64,000 nt of DNA from Variovorax sp. J22P240 (GTDB taxonomy: Bacteria > Pseudomonadota > Gammaproteobacteria > Burkholderiales > Burkholderiaceae_C). The position numbers and the translations under genes are program-made. How positions within the stretch are numbered: position 1 is the stretch's first letter; every line of letters starts with the position of its first letter. This document shows positions 16,823 to 26,056 of this stretch, piece by piece. The stretch covers positions 82,534 to 146,533 of the forward strand of contig NZ_JASZYR010000014.1 in the NCBI RefSeq assembly GCF_030316855.1, given 5' to 3'. The notes under the pieces were generated by a model. That model was not told the DNA's origin. It ran no database searches and saw only the letters and a program-made list of their open reading frames with translations.

Positions 16823-17467
16823 TCAAGCAAACCCGTCGATGAGGGCCCGCGCGCCGGGGGGTGCGTCGTTTGATTTCCGCCAGACCAGAGTGAAGTTGTT
16901 TGCCGGCATTGGTACGGCCTCCTCCAGCGCAAGGCCTTCATTGCCCGCCACTTCCACCACCTTGTCGATGTCGCGCACGCCCCAGAGAGGATTCCTTGCG
17001 CGCAGGCTCGCGTCGAACGCTTCATTGCTCTGCGACGTATGCGCGCCGCCGCGCATGTACGGGCCGTAGGTCACCAACACGCCACCGGCGGGCAGGATCC
17101 TGCCGACGCCCGCCATCAACGCGAGCGTGGCCTCCCACGGGGAGATGTGAATCACGTTGATGCACACGACCGCATCGGCCGCGGATACGGGCCAGGGATG
17201 CTTCGTGATATCGATGGCGAGGGGCGGCTTTACGTTCGACAGGTTGCCTTCGCTGACCCACGCCTCGATAGAAGCATGACGCTCCACGTCCATCTCGCTG
17301 GGCTGGAAAGTGAGGGCGGGCAAAGCCCTGGCGAAGTGCGCCACGTGCTGCCCGGTGCCGCTGCCGATCTCGAGCACGAGGCCGCGTGGCGGCAATACGC
17401 GCGCAAGTACCTCGAGGATCGGCTGCTTGTTGCGCTCGGGGGAGGGGGCGGTCTCGCGTGAGTCCAT
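16823..17467 (-). CDS. DUF938 class I SAM-dependent methyltransferase
   Basis: The ATG at 17467 gives 214 residues starting MDSRETAPSPERNKQPIL, the typical DUF938 beginning. The SAM-binding motif LEIGSGTGQHVAHFARALP is near residue 33. YGPYMRGGAHTSQSNEAFDASLRARNP and GVRDIDKV are the conserved later motifs. The longer frame upstream is Arg-rich and rejected. The methyl acceptor of this family is not known to me. The gene is alone between repeat-rich spacers. Confidence 0.9.
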   Translation of the reverse strand: MDSRETAPSPERNKQPILEVLARVLPPRGLVLEIGSGTGQHVAHFARALPALTFQPSEMDVERHASIEAWVSEGNLSNVKPPLAIDITKHPWPVSAADAVVCINVIHISPWEATLALMAGVGRILPAGGVLVTYGPYMRGGAHTSQSNEAFDASLRARNPLWGVRDIDKVVEVAGNEGLALEEAVPMPANNFTLVWRKSNDAPPGARALIDGFA

Positions 17468-17994
17468 GCAGCGATGGTAAGCCTCACGTCGTGCTCGGCG
17501 CCTCAACCGCTCCGTCTGCTGTCTGCCGATGTGTGCCCTCCGCTGCGGGGACTTCCTTGAGGTCCCTGTGGACGGGCTCGGCCGGCAGCTTTGCGGCAAC
17601 GAGATCAGGAAAGTGAATGTCTCTTCAGCCCTCCCTGCCTTCCACCAGCGCCCGATGTCCGACCGAAGTGCAGCGATTGCGGTCCTCCCTGCTGGGCGAA
17701 CTCACACTGTGATGCCGATTTCGGTCATCCAGTTGCCAAGGAGATCCCGGTATCAACGACCGGTCCCAAGGTGTGCAGACATAGCCGATCGCTGACGTCA
17801 CGCGGCCAGCGCGATTCCGATGTCGAAGGCAACCGAGTGGCCGCTATCCAAACAGTCGGAGTGTCAGTCCGGGCCCGAAGCCAGCCTCCGGGCCCGTTGG
17901 ATTCGAGGCCTGAAAGCTGCCGTTGGCGACGAGACTACGTGAGTGCAAATCGGGCCAGTTCCCGGCGTCATCTGGAGTTCTTCGGAGCGACTCA
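17468..17994. other. Intergenic region rich in degenerate repeats
   Basis: No gene is supported. Copy 2 of the dispersed repeat (17717-17838) lies here, and GGGCCAGTTCCCGGCGTCATC near 17952 resembles GGCCAGTTCCCGCCATTC near 16787. Confidence 0.55.
17717..17838 (+). repeat. Dispersed degenerate intergenic repeat, copy 2
   Basis: The words GATTTCGGTCAT, GACCGGTCCCAAGG, TGCAGACATAG and GGCAACCGAGT appear in the same order as in copy 1 at 4050-4166, with 41 bases between the first two in both copies. TATCAACGACCGGTCCCAAG at 17751 also matches TATCAACTGCCGGTCCCAAG at 40196 at 18 of 20 bases. Confidence 0.65.
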
Positions 17995-18762
17995 TCACAG
18001 TCCAGGACTGCTTTGCATGATCCCGCCGTCCACGAAGATCGTGGTGGCCGTCAGATAGCTCGCACCGTCGCTCGCGAGGAACGCCACGACGCTCGCGATT
18101 TCCTCCGAACGAGCCATGCGGCCCAACGGAATGGCCGAGTTGAGTTTCTTCAGCAGCACCGGATCGTTCATGGTCGAGAGGTTGATCGGCGTGGCCACGG
18201 CGCCAGGACCGACGCCGACGACGAGGATGTTGTGCGACGCCAGCTCGACGCCCGCCGTGCGCGTGAGCATGCGAATGCCGCCCTTCGAAAGGCAGTAGGC
18301 GGCGTTGCCCGGCATCGGCCAGTCCTCGTGCACGGAACTGACGTTGATGATGCGCCCTCCGCCCCCCTGCTTGATCATCTGCTGCGCGGCGAACTGGGTG
18401 CCGAAGAACGCGCTCTTGAGATTGATGGCGAGCACCTTGTCGTAGTCCGCCTCGCTCGTGTCGAGCACGGAGGTGCGAGTCTCGACCCCTGCGTTGTTGA
18501 CCATGACGTCGACTCGGCGGAACCTCTTGACGGCAGTAGCGATCAGCCTTTGCAGGTCGGCGACCTTGCTCACGTCGGCTTGCACTCCGATCGCTTGGTC
18601 TCCCAAGGCGAGGACTTGCCTCTCCGTCGCTTCGGTCGCTTCGGGATGCACGACGTAGTCGATGACTACGTTGGCCCCTTGCTTGGCGAGCTCCAGCACG
18701 ATGGCGAGACCGATGCCGCTGTTGCCGCCGGTGACGATGGCGACTTTGTCTTTCAGGTTCAT
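17995..18762 (-). CDS. Short-chain dehydrogenase/reductase (SDR), glucose-1-dehydrogenase-like
   Basis: The protein has 255 residues. TGGNSGIGLAI near residue 12 is the NAD(P)-binding TGxxxGxG motif, NNAG near residue 90 is conserved, and INVSS with YCLSK supply the catalytic Ser and the Tyr-x-x-x-Lys pair. VDGGI closes the fold. The ATG overlaps the stop of the upstream MFS gene by four bases (ATGA), so translation is coupled. Within the GMC-MFS-SDR operon it probably acts on the same sugar, polyol or alcohol as the GMC enzyme. Confidence 0.92.
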   Translation of the reverse strand: MNLKDKVAIVTGGNSGIGLAIVLELAKQGANVVIDYVVHPEATEATERQVLALGDQAIGVQADVSKVADLQRLIATAVKRFRRVDVMVNNAGVETRTSVLDTSEADYDKVLAINLKSAFFGTQFAAQQMIKQGGGGRIINVSSVHEDWPMPGNAAYCLSKGGIRMLTRTAGVELASHNILVVGVGPGAVATPINLSTMNDPVLLKKLNSAIPLGRMARSEEIASVVAFLASDGASYLTATTIFVDGGIMQSSPGL

Positions 18763-20036
18763 GGTTGATCTCCTGGATGAGTGATGGTTGAGGGCTGGGT
18801 CGGACTTTGAATCGGCGCGCGCGCTACTTCCGTGACCAGTCGCGCTGGGTGGCGGGCGATGAGCGCGGCAAGCACGACGAGCGCCAGCGCGACGCCGGTG
18901 GTCGCTCCATAGATCGTGCCCAGACTCAATCCCAACCGTGACTCCAGAGGGCCGACGCCAAAGGCCGCGATCCCGTACCCGATCTGGTAGGACGCGATCA
19001 ATCCCCCGGCCATCGATGCGGCGATGGCCTTGAGTTCCGCCTGACCGAAGCTGATGACCAGCGGCAGCAACGCCGAACAACCGAAGCCTGCGAGCGCAAA
19101 GGCCGGGATGCCGAAGAGCGGCTGGCTCGGCTGCAGGAAGGCAAGGACGGCAAAGCCCGCGGCCACGAGCAACGGCAGGACCTGGAAGACGGCGCGCTCG
19201 GGCAACCATTTCCCGACGAGGGCAAAGAGGACGCGCCCTGCCGTCACCATGCCCCAGAACACGGTGAGGGCGAGCGAGGCCTGCGTCGCATTTGCGCCCA
19301 GTTCCTTCGTCATGTAGAGCGAAGCCCAGTTGCCGTTCATCGTTTCGCAGACACCGTACAAGAGCGCGAATCCGGCGAACACCCAGAACCGAAAAGGAAG
19401 CTTCGTCGGCCCGCCCATGACCCCGGCGCCGTCCGCCTGCGCATCCGGACTGAGCGGCAAGCGCGCACTGAACAGGAGCAACCCCAGGATCAGCGCGCCA
19501 GCCAGCACCGGCAGTCCCCACCAGATGCCCAGACCGACGAACACCGCGACAAGCATCGGCGCCAGCGCAGTGCCTGACCCCAGCAGGGCGTTCAGCGCCA
19601 ACACGGCCTTGTCCACCTTCGTTGGAAAGAAGGCGGCGGCGAGCGTGTTGAGCGTCGGCACCGTGAAACCGAAACCGACGCCGAGGCAGCCGGTGGCGAC
19701 GAGCAGGACCGCGTAAGCAACCGCGTGCTCGCTCATCGCGAACCGGCTCAGAACGAGCAGCGCCATCGACGCCAGATTCGCAACGAGTCCGATCAAGAAG
19801 ATGCGCTTGGCGCCGAGGCGGCGTGCCAAGCCGGCGCCCAGCAGGGAGGATCCGATGGCCGTCACCGCCTGGGGCACGAACATGCCACCGTATTCCGTCC
19901 TCGACAAACCGTAGCCCGTGGCGCTGGTGAAGACGACGCTCGCCGCCGGAAACGTGACCAATGCCACGCCCTGAATCAAGCCGGCACCGTACACGGCCGC
20001 GATTTCTCTGCGCCGTGCGAGCGGGTAATTTGTCAT
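18759..20036 (-). CDS. MFS transporter
   Basis: The 425-residue protein has about twelve hydrophobic segments and an inner-membrane location. FVPQAVTAIGSSLLGAGLARRLGAKR holds the loop-2/3 pattern of the major facilitator superfamily, and the central loop lies near residue 205. A long C-terminal tail (IQSPTQPSTITHPGDQP) is hydrophilic. It overlaps both neighbours by four bases, GMC upstream and SDR downstream, so all three are made together. The gene order suggests import or export of the compound handled by the two dehydrogenases. Confidence 0.88.
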   Translation of the reverse strand: MTNYPLARRREIAAVYGAGLIQGVALVTFPAASVVFTSATGYGLSRTEYGGMFVPQAVTAIGSSLLGAGLARRLGAKRIFLIGLVANLASMALLVLSRFAMSEHAVAYAVLLVATGCLGVGFGFTVPTLNTLAAAFFPTKVDKAVLALNALLGSGTALAPMLVAVFVGLGIWWGLPVLAGALILGLLLFSARLPLSPDAQADGAGVMGGPTKLPFRFWVFAGFALLYGVCETMNGNWASLYMTKELGANATQASLALTVFWGMVTAGRVLFALVGKWLPERAVFQVLPLLVAAGFAVLAFLQPSQPLFGIPAFALAGFGCSALLPLVISFGQAELKAIAASMAGGLIASYQIGYGIAAFGVGPLESRLGLSLGTIYGATTGVALALVVLAALIARHPARLVTEVARAPIQSPTQPSTITHPGDQP

Positions 20037-21580
20037 TGGATGCGGTGCAGCAGATGCTCGCCGACGCGCAAGGCGTTCGCGATGGCGGTCAACGACGGAT
20101 TCACCGCCCCGATGCTTGGGAAAAAGCTCGTGTCCACGACGTACAGGTTGTCGAGCTCGTGCGCCTTGCAGTTGACGTCGAGGACGGAAGTTGCCGGGTC
20201 GATGCCGAACCGGCAGGTGCCGGCCTGGTGAGCGACGCCGGCGATGGGAATGTGCTTTCCCATGTAGAGGTTGTTCGGGATGAGGTGAGGATGCATGTCC
20301 ATGTGCTCCAGCATCGACTGCAATTTCCTTTGTAGGCGATTGATCGGCTCCACGTTTGTGAACTCGTAGTGGAGTTGGATTTCACCTCCAGAATTCACGG
20401 ACACGCGATTCTGCGGAAGCGGCAAGTCTTCGCTCGTGAGCCAGAAATCCACCGCGTGTCGGGCCATCTGATCCAACGTGAAGCCGGGCACGAACCGTGG
20501 CGCGTCTTCCTTGAACATCGGTCCCTGGGACTTGCCGAGCATCTGGATATTGCCGAGCGGATACTCGTAGTCCGTCGCACCGAAATAGAAATCGTTGATC
20601 GTGAGCGTCTTCTGGAACTCGGTCGGGTTCTCGTGCCGGGAAAGGGCGACCAGCGCGACCGCGTTGTGAAACATGAAGTGGCGACCCACCATGTCCGAAC
20701 CGTTCGCCAGCCCGCGCGGATGTTTTTGATTCGCCGACATGAGCAACAGCCGTGCGGAATTGGCCGCACCGCAGGACACGACAATGAGGCTTCCGGTGTA
20801 CTCCTCGCGCTGCCCATCGCGATGCACGATCACCTTGGTAACCGTGCGTCCGCTGGCGTCCGTTTCGAGGCGCTGGACATGAGCGTCTCTCTTCAGCGTC
20901 ACGTTCGGGTACTGCAACGCGGGCCGCACGGCGATGACTTCAGCGTCCGCTTTCGCGTGGACGAGGCAGGGGTAGCCGTCGCAGGAATTGCAGCGTATGC
21001 ACTGGCTGTGGGGACGGTCCGCCTCGTCGAGCAGGATGCCCGTCGGCGCGTACGCCGGCCGATAACCCGCACGCTTCAAGCCATCGGCGATCTCCTGCAC
21101 ACGCGGCTCGTGGCTCACGGGGGGAAATGCGTAGGGTGCGCTGGCCGGTGGATCGGTGGGGTCATCGCCGCGCTGACCATGGACGTGGTAAAGCGCTTCT
21201 GCCTGCGTGTAGTACGGCTCGAAATCGTCGTACCGAATCGGCCAGTCGGGCGTCGAGCCGTCGGCAGTGCGGTGCGCCGTGAAATCCCTCTCGCGCAAGC
21301 GAAACATCGCAGCGCCGAACATCTTGGTCGCGCCGCCGACGAAGTAATGGACGCCCGGCTGGAACGGCTTGCCGTCCGAGTCGTACCACGTGTCCTTCGA
21401 CACGTAGCGGCTCTTCACGAAGACTTCGGTCGGATCCCAGTTCTGCTTTTCGCGCGGCAGATAGTCGCCGCGTTCGAGGATGAGAATTCGCTTGCCGGAA
21501 GGGGCCAGCTTGAGGGCGAGCGTGCCGCCGCCGGCCCCGCTGCCGATGATGATGAAATCGTAGTGATCATCGCTGCGCAT
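20033..21580 (-). CDS. GMC-family flavin oxidoreductase
   Basis: From the ATG at 21580 the protein has 515 residues. DFIIIGSGAGGGTLALKLA is the FAD-binding GxGxxG motif at the N-terminus. CIRCNSCDGYPC is a cysteine-rich loop common in gluconate/choline-dehydrogenase-like GMC proteins of proteobacteria. HQAGTCRFG and the closing VNPSLTAIANALRVGEHLL are the C-terminal GMC motifs with the catalytic His region. A GTG 42 bases upstream is an alternative start but has its ribosome-binding site too close. The enzyme likely oxidises a sugar or alcohol. It is first in a three-gene overlapping operon, with a CGTTAC/GTAACG palindrome upstream. Confidence 0.92.
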   Translation of the reverse strand: MRSDDHYDFIIIGSGAGGGTLALKLAPSGKRILILERGDYLPREKQNWDPTEVFVKSRYVSKDTWYDSDGKPFQPGVHYFVGGATKMFGAAMFRLRERDFTAHRTADGSTPDWPIRYDDFEPYYTQAEALYHVHGQRGDDPTDPPASAPYAFPPVSHEPRVQEIADGLKRAGYRPAYAPTGILLDEADRPHSQCIRCNSCDGYPCLVHAKADAEVIAVRPALQYPNVTLKRDAHVQRLETDASGRTVTKVIVHRDGQREEYTGSLIVVSCGAANSARLLLMSANQKHPRGLANGSDMVGRHFMFHNAVALVALSRHENPTEFQKTLTINDFYFGATDYEYPLGNIQMLGKSQGPMFKEDAPRFVPGFTLDQMARHAVDFWLTSEDLPLPQNRVSVNSGGEIQLHYEFTNVEPINRLQRKLQSMLEHMDMHPHLIPNNLYMGKHIPIAGVAHQAGTCRFGIDPATSVLDVNCKAHELDNLYVVDTSFFPSIGAVNPSLTAIANALRVGEHLLHRIQ

Positions 21581-21650
21581 GAGGTTTCCCGTGGGTAAGG
21601 CCTTGACTGCAGGAGTGGGCACCTCTTCCGCGGCCGATATGGTCGGAAAT

Positions 21651-21666
21651 CGTTACGTTGGTAACG
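21651..21666. promoter_or_regulatory. Candidate operator upstream of the GMC operon
   Basis: CGTTAC-GTTG-GTAACG is a perfect inverted repeat, 71 bases upstream of the chosen GMC start, in the gap shared with the divergent GH15 gene. The pattern TTAC-N4-GTAA resembles operators of TetR-type regulators. No regulator gene is adjacent. Confidence 0.45.
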
Positions 21667-21818
21667 GGACAATGTCAACGCAGCACAGGCGCGGGCAATC
21701 GCCTCCAAAATCAGGACCAGCTCCAGCTCGCTGCTCACCCGGCTAGACGGACCCAGTAACGCCACCGCAGTTTCAAGTCTGAATCCGCCTCGGCGCCGAC
21801 TGCCCCACGGGAGGTCGA

Positions 21819-23615
21819 ATGGCTCTTCGCATCGAGGACTACGGACTCATCGGCGACATGCACACTGCAGCATTGGTCGGGATCGATGGGTCGATCGACT
21901 GGATGTGCCTGCCGCGCTTCGACTCTTCCGCATGTTTCGCGAACCTGCTCGGCACCGAGGAAAACGGTCGATGGCGCATCGCTCCGACCGGAGACGCCGT
22001 CGCCGCGACGCGACGGTATCGGCCATCGACGCTCGTTCTCGAAACCGAGTTCGAGACGGCCGACGGCGTGGTTCGGCTCATCGACTGCATGGCCTTGCGC
22101 GCGTCGAACCCACGGATCGTGCGGATCGTCGAGGGCGTGCGCGGCACCGTACCGATGTCCGTTCGGCTCAACCCGCGGTTCGATTACGGCAAGACCGCCC
22201 CGTGGATCCTCGCCAAGGATCAGGCGGTGAGTGCCGGCGCGGGACCCGAGGCGGTGGAGTTGCGGGCCGACGTACCGATCACGTCGCAGGACCGTTGTCT
22301 CGAAGCCGACTTCTCGGTGAACGCGGGCGAGCGCGTTTGCTTTGTTCTCACAGGGTACCTCTCCTGGGAAGACGCGCCGCCACCGATCGATGCGCTCGAT
22401 GCCGTGGCCGAGACTGAGGCCTGGTGGCGCGCCTGGTCGGGTCGTTCGACGTACAAAGGTGCGTGGAAGGATGAGGTCGAACGCTCCCTCATCACGCTCA
22501 AGGCGCTCACCTACGCACCCACTGGCGGGCTGGTGGCCGCGCCCACCACGTCGCTGCCCGAGTTTCTCGGCGGTGTGCGCAACTGGGACTACCGGTACTG
22601 TTGGATCCGAGACGCAGCGCTCGCGCTGGACGCGCTCATGTCTGCTGGCTATGTCGAGGAAGCGACGCAATGGCGCGACTGGGTGATCCGTGCCGTTGCG
22701 GGCGACCCCGAAGACCTGCAGATCATGTACGGAATCGCAGGAGAGCGCCGCCTCGACGAGTACGAACTCGGCTGGCTGGCAGGCTACGAGGGGTCCGCCC
22801 CTGTGCGGGTCGGAAACGCTGCCTCGGGGCAACTGCAGCTGGACGTCTATGGCGAGTTGGCCGATGCGATCTGTCGCGCGCGGCGGCTCGGCATGACTGC
22901 CGTCGCCGCAGCGCTGGATCCCACCCAAAGCTTCGTTCTGTGGCTTGAGCGCCATTGGCGCGAACCCGACGATGGCATTTGGGAGGTTCGGGGGCCCCGA
23001 CGTCAGTTCGTCCACTCGAAGGTGATGGCCTGGGTCGCCGCCGATCGCGTCGTGAAGATGTTGCAAGGGTCGGGCTACAAGGGCGCGATGGACGAACTGC
23101 TACGGATGCGGGACGACATCCACGAGGAGGTGTGCCGCAACGGCTTCGACGCCGAGAGGAACACGTTCACCCAGTACTACGGATCCACGCAGCTCGATGC
23201 GGCGCTACTGCTGATCCCGCAGGTTGGATTTCTGCCGGCGACCGATCCGCGCGTGGCCGGCACGGTCGAGGCGATCCAACGTGAGCTTGTGCATGACGGG
23301 TTCGTGATGCGGTACATCCCGGACAAGGACGCGGCCGACGGATTGCCCCCGGGCGAAGGCGCGTTCCTCGCCTGCAGCTTCTGGCTCGTCAACGACTTGG
23401 CCATGCTCGGGCGACTCGAGGAGGCCCAGGCGCTTTTCGACCGGCTGCTCTCGCTCCGAAACGATCTCGGACTCTTCGCCGAGGAATACGACCAAGCGCA
23501 CCAGCGACTGATCGGCAACTTCCCTCAGGCGTTCACTCACCTGACGTTCATCGCCAGCGCCATGGCTCTCTCGGAAGCTGCCAATGCGCGGGGGTCCCCC
23601 GCCCGGGATCGATGA
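21819..23615 (+). CDS. Glycoside hydrolase family 15 protein (glucoamylase/trehalase-like)
   Basis: The 598-residue protein starts ALRIEDYGLIGDMHTAALVGIDGSIDW, the usual GH15 opening, with a GGAGG ribosome-binding site. The (alpha/alpha)6 catalytic part includes RNWDYRYCWIRDAA, WRDWV and GLFAEEYDQ, the last containing the second catalytic Glu region, followed by GNFPQAFTHL. There is no signal peptide, so it acts in the cytoplasm. Bacterial members cleave trehalose or short alpha-glucans to glucose. The next gene, an epimerase, overlaps by four bases and would process the released anomer. Confidence 0.93.
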   Translation: MALRIEDYGLIGDMHTAALVGIDGSIDWMCLPRFDSSACFANLLGTEENGRWRIAPTGDAVAATRRYRPSTLVLETEFETADGVVRLIDCMALRASNPRIVRIVEGVRGTVPMSVRLNPRFDYGKTAPWILAKDQAVSAGAGPEAVELRADVPITSQDRCLEADFSVNAGERVCFVLTGYLSWEDAPPPIDALDAVAETEAWWRAWSGRSTYKGAWKDEVERSLITLKALTYAPTGGLVAAPTTSLPEFLGGVRNWDYRYCWIRDAALALDALMSAGYVEEATQWRDWVIRAVAGDPEDLQIMYGIAGERRLDEYELGWLAGYEGSAPVRVGNAASGQLQLDVYGELADAICRARRLGMTAVAAALDPTQSFVLWLERHWREPDDGIWEVRGPRRQFVHSKVMAWVAADRVVKMLQGSGYKGAMDELLRMRDDIHEEVCRNGFDAERNTFTQYYGSTQLDAALLLIPQVGFLPATDPRVAGTVEAIQRELVHDGFVMRYIPDKDAADGLPPGEGAFLACSFWLVNDLAMLGRLEEAQALFDRLLSLRNDLGLFAEEYDQAHQRLIGNFPQAFTHLTFIASAMALSEAANARGSPARDR

Positions 23616-24568
23616 GCTCGGTCAACGCGGTCTCGCCACTCTCGGGTGCGCAATACGAGATCCGTCACGGCTCGCAGCGCGCCATCGTGACCGAAGTGGG
23701 CGCGACGCTGCGCCACTACTCGGTGGAAGACGCGGACATCATCGATGGATTCGGGGTGGAGGAGTGGTCGCCCAGCGGCCGCGGTCAGGTGCTGGCTCCC
23801 TGGCCGAACCGCCTCGACCGCGGGCAGTACCGGTTCGAAGATCGGGCCGGCCAAGCGGCGCTCGACGAGCCCGAGTTGCAGAACGCGATCCATGGGCTGG
23901 TGCGATGGCTCCCGTGGAAGACTGCATCGAAGTCAGCCGATGAGGTTGCGTTGACCTGCGCGCTCCATCCGCAGCCGGGGTATCCGTGGCGGCTCGACCT
24001 GGAAGTCCGGTATCGGCTCGATGTGACAGGCCTGACGGTCTCCTTCCGGGCGCGAAATGCCTCGAACGTCCCCGCGCCCTTCGGGATCGGTTTCCATCCC
24101 TACCTGACGGTGGGCGCCGCCATCGACGACGCGGTGCTGCAGGTCCCGGCGAACCGATGCCTGGTGATGGACGACCGCGGGCTTCCGGTCGGACACGAGC
24201 CGGTCGCCGGATCGGACCGGGATTTCACCGAGCCGAGGTCGGTCGGCTCGGTGCGGCTGGATACTGGCTACACGGACCTCGTGCGAGGGGCCGACGGCCT
24301 CGCGCGTGCATCCGTGGCGCGGCCCGACAAGGGCCGACGTGTCAGCCTCTGGGCCGATTCGTCGTTCCGATACCTCATGGTGTACACGGGCGACACAATC
24401 GAGAATGTGTCGCGTCGACGCCGCGCCATTGCGATCGAGCCAATGACGTGCCCGCCGAATGCTCTTCGTTCAGAGATCGGCCTCTTGAAGTTGGAGCCCG
24501 GGCAACACGTCGAGGGCCGCTGGGGGGTGGTGCCGGATTGGGCCGAAATTGGCACATTGACGCCGTAG
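23612..24568 (+). CDS. Aldose 1-epimerase family protein
   Basis: The protein has 318 residues and overlaps the GH15 stop by four bases (ATGA). LAPWPNRLDRGQYRF and AIHGLVRWLPW hold the conserved NR and H residues, and GIGFHPYLTVG carries the second catalytic His. IEPMTCPPNAL contains the conserved Glu. It interconverts alpha and beta anomers of sugars in the cytoplasm. The tight coupling with the glycosidase indicates that the two act in sequence on a disaccharide or storage glucan. Confidence 0.93.
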   Translation: MSSVNAVSPLSGAQYEIRHGSQRAIVTEVGATLRHYSVEDADIIDGFGVEEWSPSGRGQVLAPWPNRLDRGQYRFEDRAGQAALDEPELQNAIHGLVRWLPWKTASKSADEVALTCALHPQPGYPWRLDLEVRYRLDVTGLTVSFRARNASNVPAPFGIGFHPYLTVGAAIDDAVLQVPANRCLVMDDRGLPVGHEPVAGSDRDFTEPRSVGSVRLDTGYTDLVRGADGLARASVARPDKGRRVSLWADSSFRYLMVYTGDTIENVSRRRRAIAIEPMTCPPNALRSEIGLLKLEPGQHVEGRWGVVPDWAEIGTLTP

Positions 24569-24997
24569 TATCGGGCACCACGCGGCAGGAGGTCGACGAG
24601 GCAAGGGCCGCCCGATCGCAGACCCTGGTGAAGGACTGCAAATGGCGCCAGTTCGCGGCCGTGCCTGACAGCTGACCTTCGGCGTGATCGCCCGGTTGGC
24701 CAACGACCGCTATAAGCGAGTTTGGTGAACAGGCAGTCCCGGCCATGAGTAGTCGGTCGTCGAGCCGAACGCTACGACCGGTTCGACGAGGTTGCGGACA
24801 TCCAGTAGTTGCACTCGACGATCCGACTGGCGCGCAAGGAGACGGCGGACATTTTCATGGACCCCCGACCCTCCGGCCCATTCGCGATCCGATCGAGAGC
24901 GGGCTTGAATGCGGCCACAAACAGGATGCATGCATGCTTGACGTTGAGGTGTGAGATGCGAACCGCCTCACTCAGAGTGGGCCCAGGCCTGAATTGC
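24569..24997. other. Intergenic region between convergent genes
   Basis: No gene is supported between the convergent epimerase and YeiH-type genes. A 23-base repeat with an inverted copy at 45393-45415 lies at 24669-24691. Confidence 0.55.
24669..24691 (+). repeat. 23-base dispersed repeat, copy A
   Basis: The sequence beginning CAGCTGACCTTCGGCG is identical over 23 bases, in inverted orientation, to 45393-45415. Similarity extends upstream through TTCGCGGCCG in both copies. Neither copy is in a supported gene. Confidence 0.75.
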
Positions 24998-26023
24998 TCA
25001 GCCGAGTGCCGCGCCGCCCCAGTGCAGCCACGCTACCACGAACCCGGCGAGGAATATTGTCTCGCCGACCATCAGAGCGATTGGCCTCCATCCCACCGTT
25101 GCAAGTTCTTTCAGCTGGGTCTTCATGCCGATCGCGGCGATTGCGGCCACCAGGCACCATTGCGAAAGATCGACACCCGCTTGAGTGACAGCCTTGGGCA
25201 CCCAACTCGTGCTGTTGATCGCGACCAGTGCCGCAAAGGCAATCGCGAACAGGGGCAATAGCGGCGGACGCTTGCCATCGGCGGCCTTGCCTTGATCGGC
25301 TCGCGTCAGGAATCCCGCGAACGCAATCACAGGCAGGAGCATCGCGACGCGCAGCAGCTTCACAAAGGTGGCGGCATCACCGGTGGCGATCGATATGCCA
25401 TAGCCGGCACCGACGACCTGCGCCACGTCATGGATGGTGCCGCCGAGGAAGATGCCGGCCTGTACCGGATCGAGGCCCAGCGCGCGCACGATCATCGGAT
25501 AGATGATCATCGCCAACGTCGACAGCGCGCTGACGCTGATCACGGTGAACAGCGTGGCGCGCTCCCGCATGGGATGGTTCGGCATGGCCGCAGAAAGCGC
25601 CATGGCTGCCGACGCTCCGCAGATCGCGACTGCGCCGCCCGTGAGCAAGCCGAAGAAGCTTCGATACCCCATCAGCCTGGCCAACGCGATACCCAGGCTG
25701 ATGGTGAGCGCTACCGACGCCATCACCATCAACACCGGATGCCAGCCCATGGCGGCGATCTGGCCCGTGGTGATGCGCAAGCCCAGCAGCGCCACGCCCA
25801 GGCGCAGTACCTGGCGTGCTGTCCACTCGATGCCGGCGGTGCAGGGGCCGTCGGTGGACAGGAAGTTCATTGCCATGCCGAGGAGCAGCGCGAAGAGCAT
25901 GACAGGCGCACCATAGTGCTGCGCCAGAAACGTGGCCGCTGCAGCCACGACGGCACTGGCGAGGACGCCTGGGAACAATTGGCGTCCGAGCGTGGGCCAA
26001 CCAGTCAAGGTCAATGCGGTCAT
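24998..26023 (-). CDS. YeiH/UPF0324-family putative exporter
   Basis: The ATG at 26023 gives 341 residues with about ten hydrophobic helices. GVALLGLRITTGQI and FGLLTGGAVAICGASAAMALSA are the two hallmark stretches of the YeiH family (PSE, putative sulfate exporter), and GTIHDVAQVVGAGYGIS is the third. A TTG eleven codons upstream is an alternative start. Some relatives have been linked to export of sulfite or sulfate during organosulfonate breakdown. It is the last gene of the leftward BKACE-SDR-porin transcript, 33 bases after the porin, so it may remove an inorganic by-product of that pathway. Confidence 0.88.
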   Translation of the reverse strand: MTALTLTGWPTLGRQLFPGVLASAVVAAAATFLAQHYGAPVMLFALLLGMAMNFLSTDGPCTAGIEWTARQVLRLGVALLGLRITTGQIAAMGWHPVLMVMASVALTISLGIALARLMGYRSFFGLLTGGAVAICGASAAMALSAAMPNHPMRERATLFTVISVSALSTLAMIIYPMIVRALGLDPVQAGIFLGGTIHDVAQVVGAGYGISIATGDAATFVKLLRVAMLLPVIAFAGFLTRADQGKAADGKRPPLLPLFAIAFAALVAINSTSWVPKAVTQAGVDLSQWCLVAAIAAIGMKTQLKELATVGWRPIALMVGETIFLAGFVVAWLHWGGAALG

Positions 26024-26056
26024 TGTGATGCGCTTGCAATTGGGCGAAGGGTTCAA

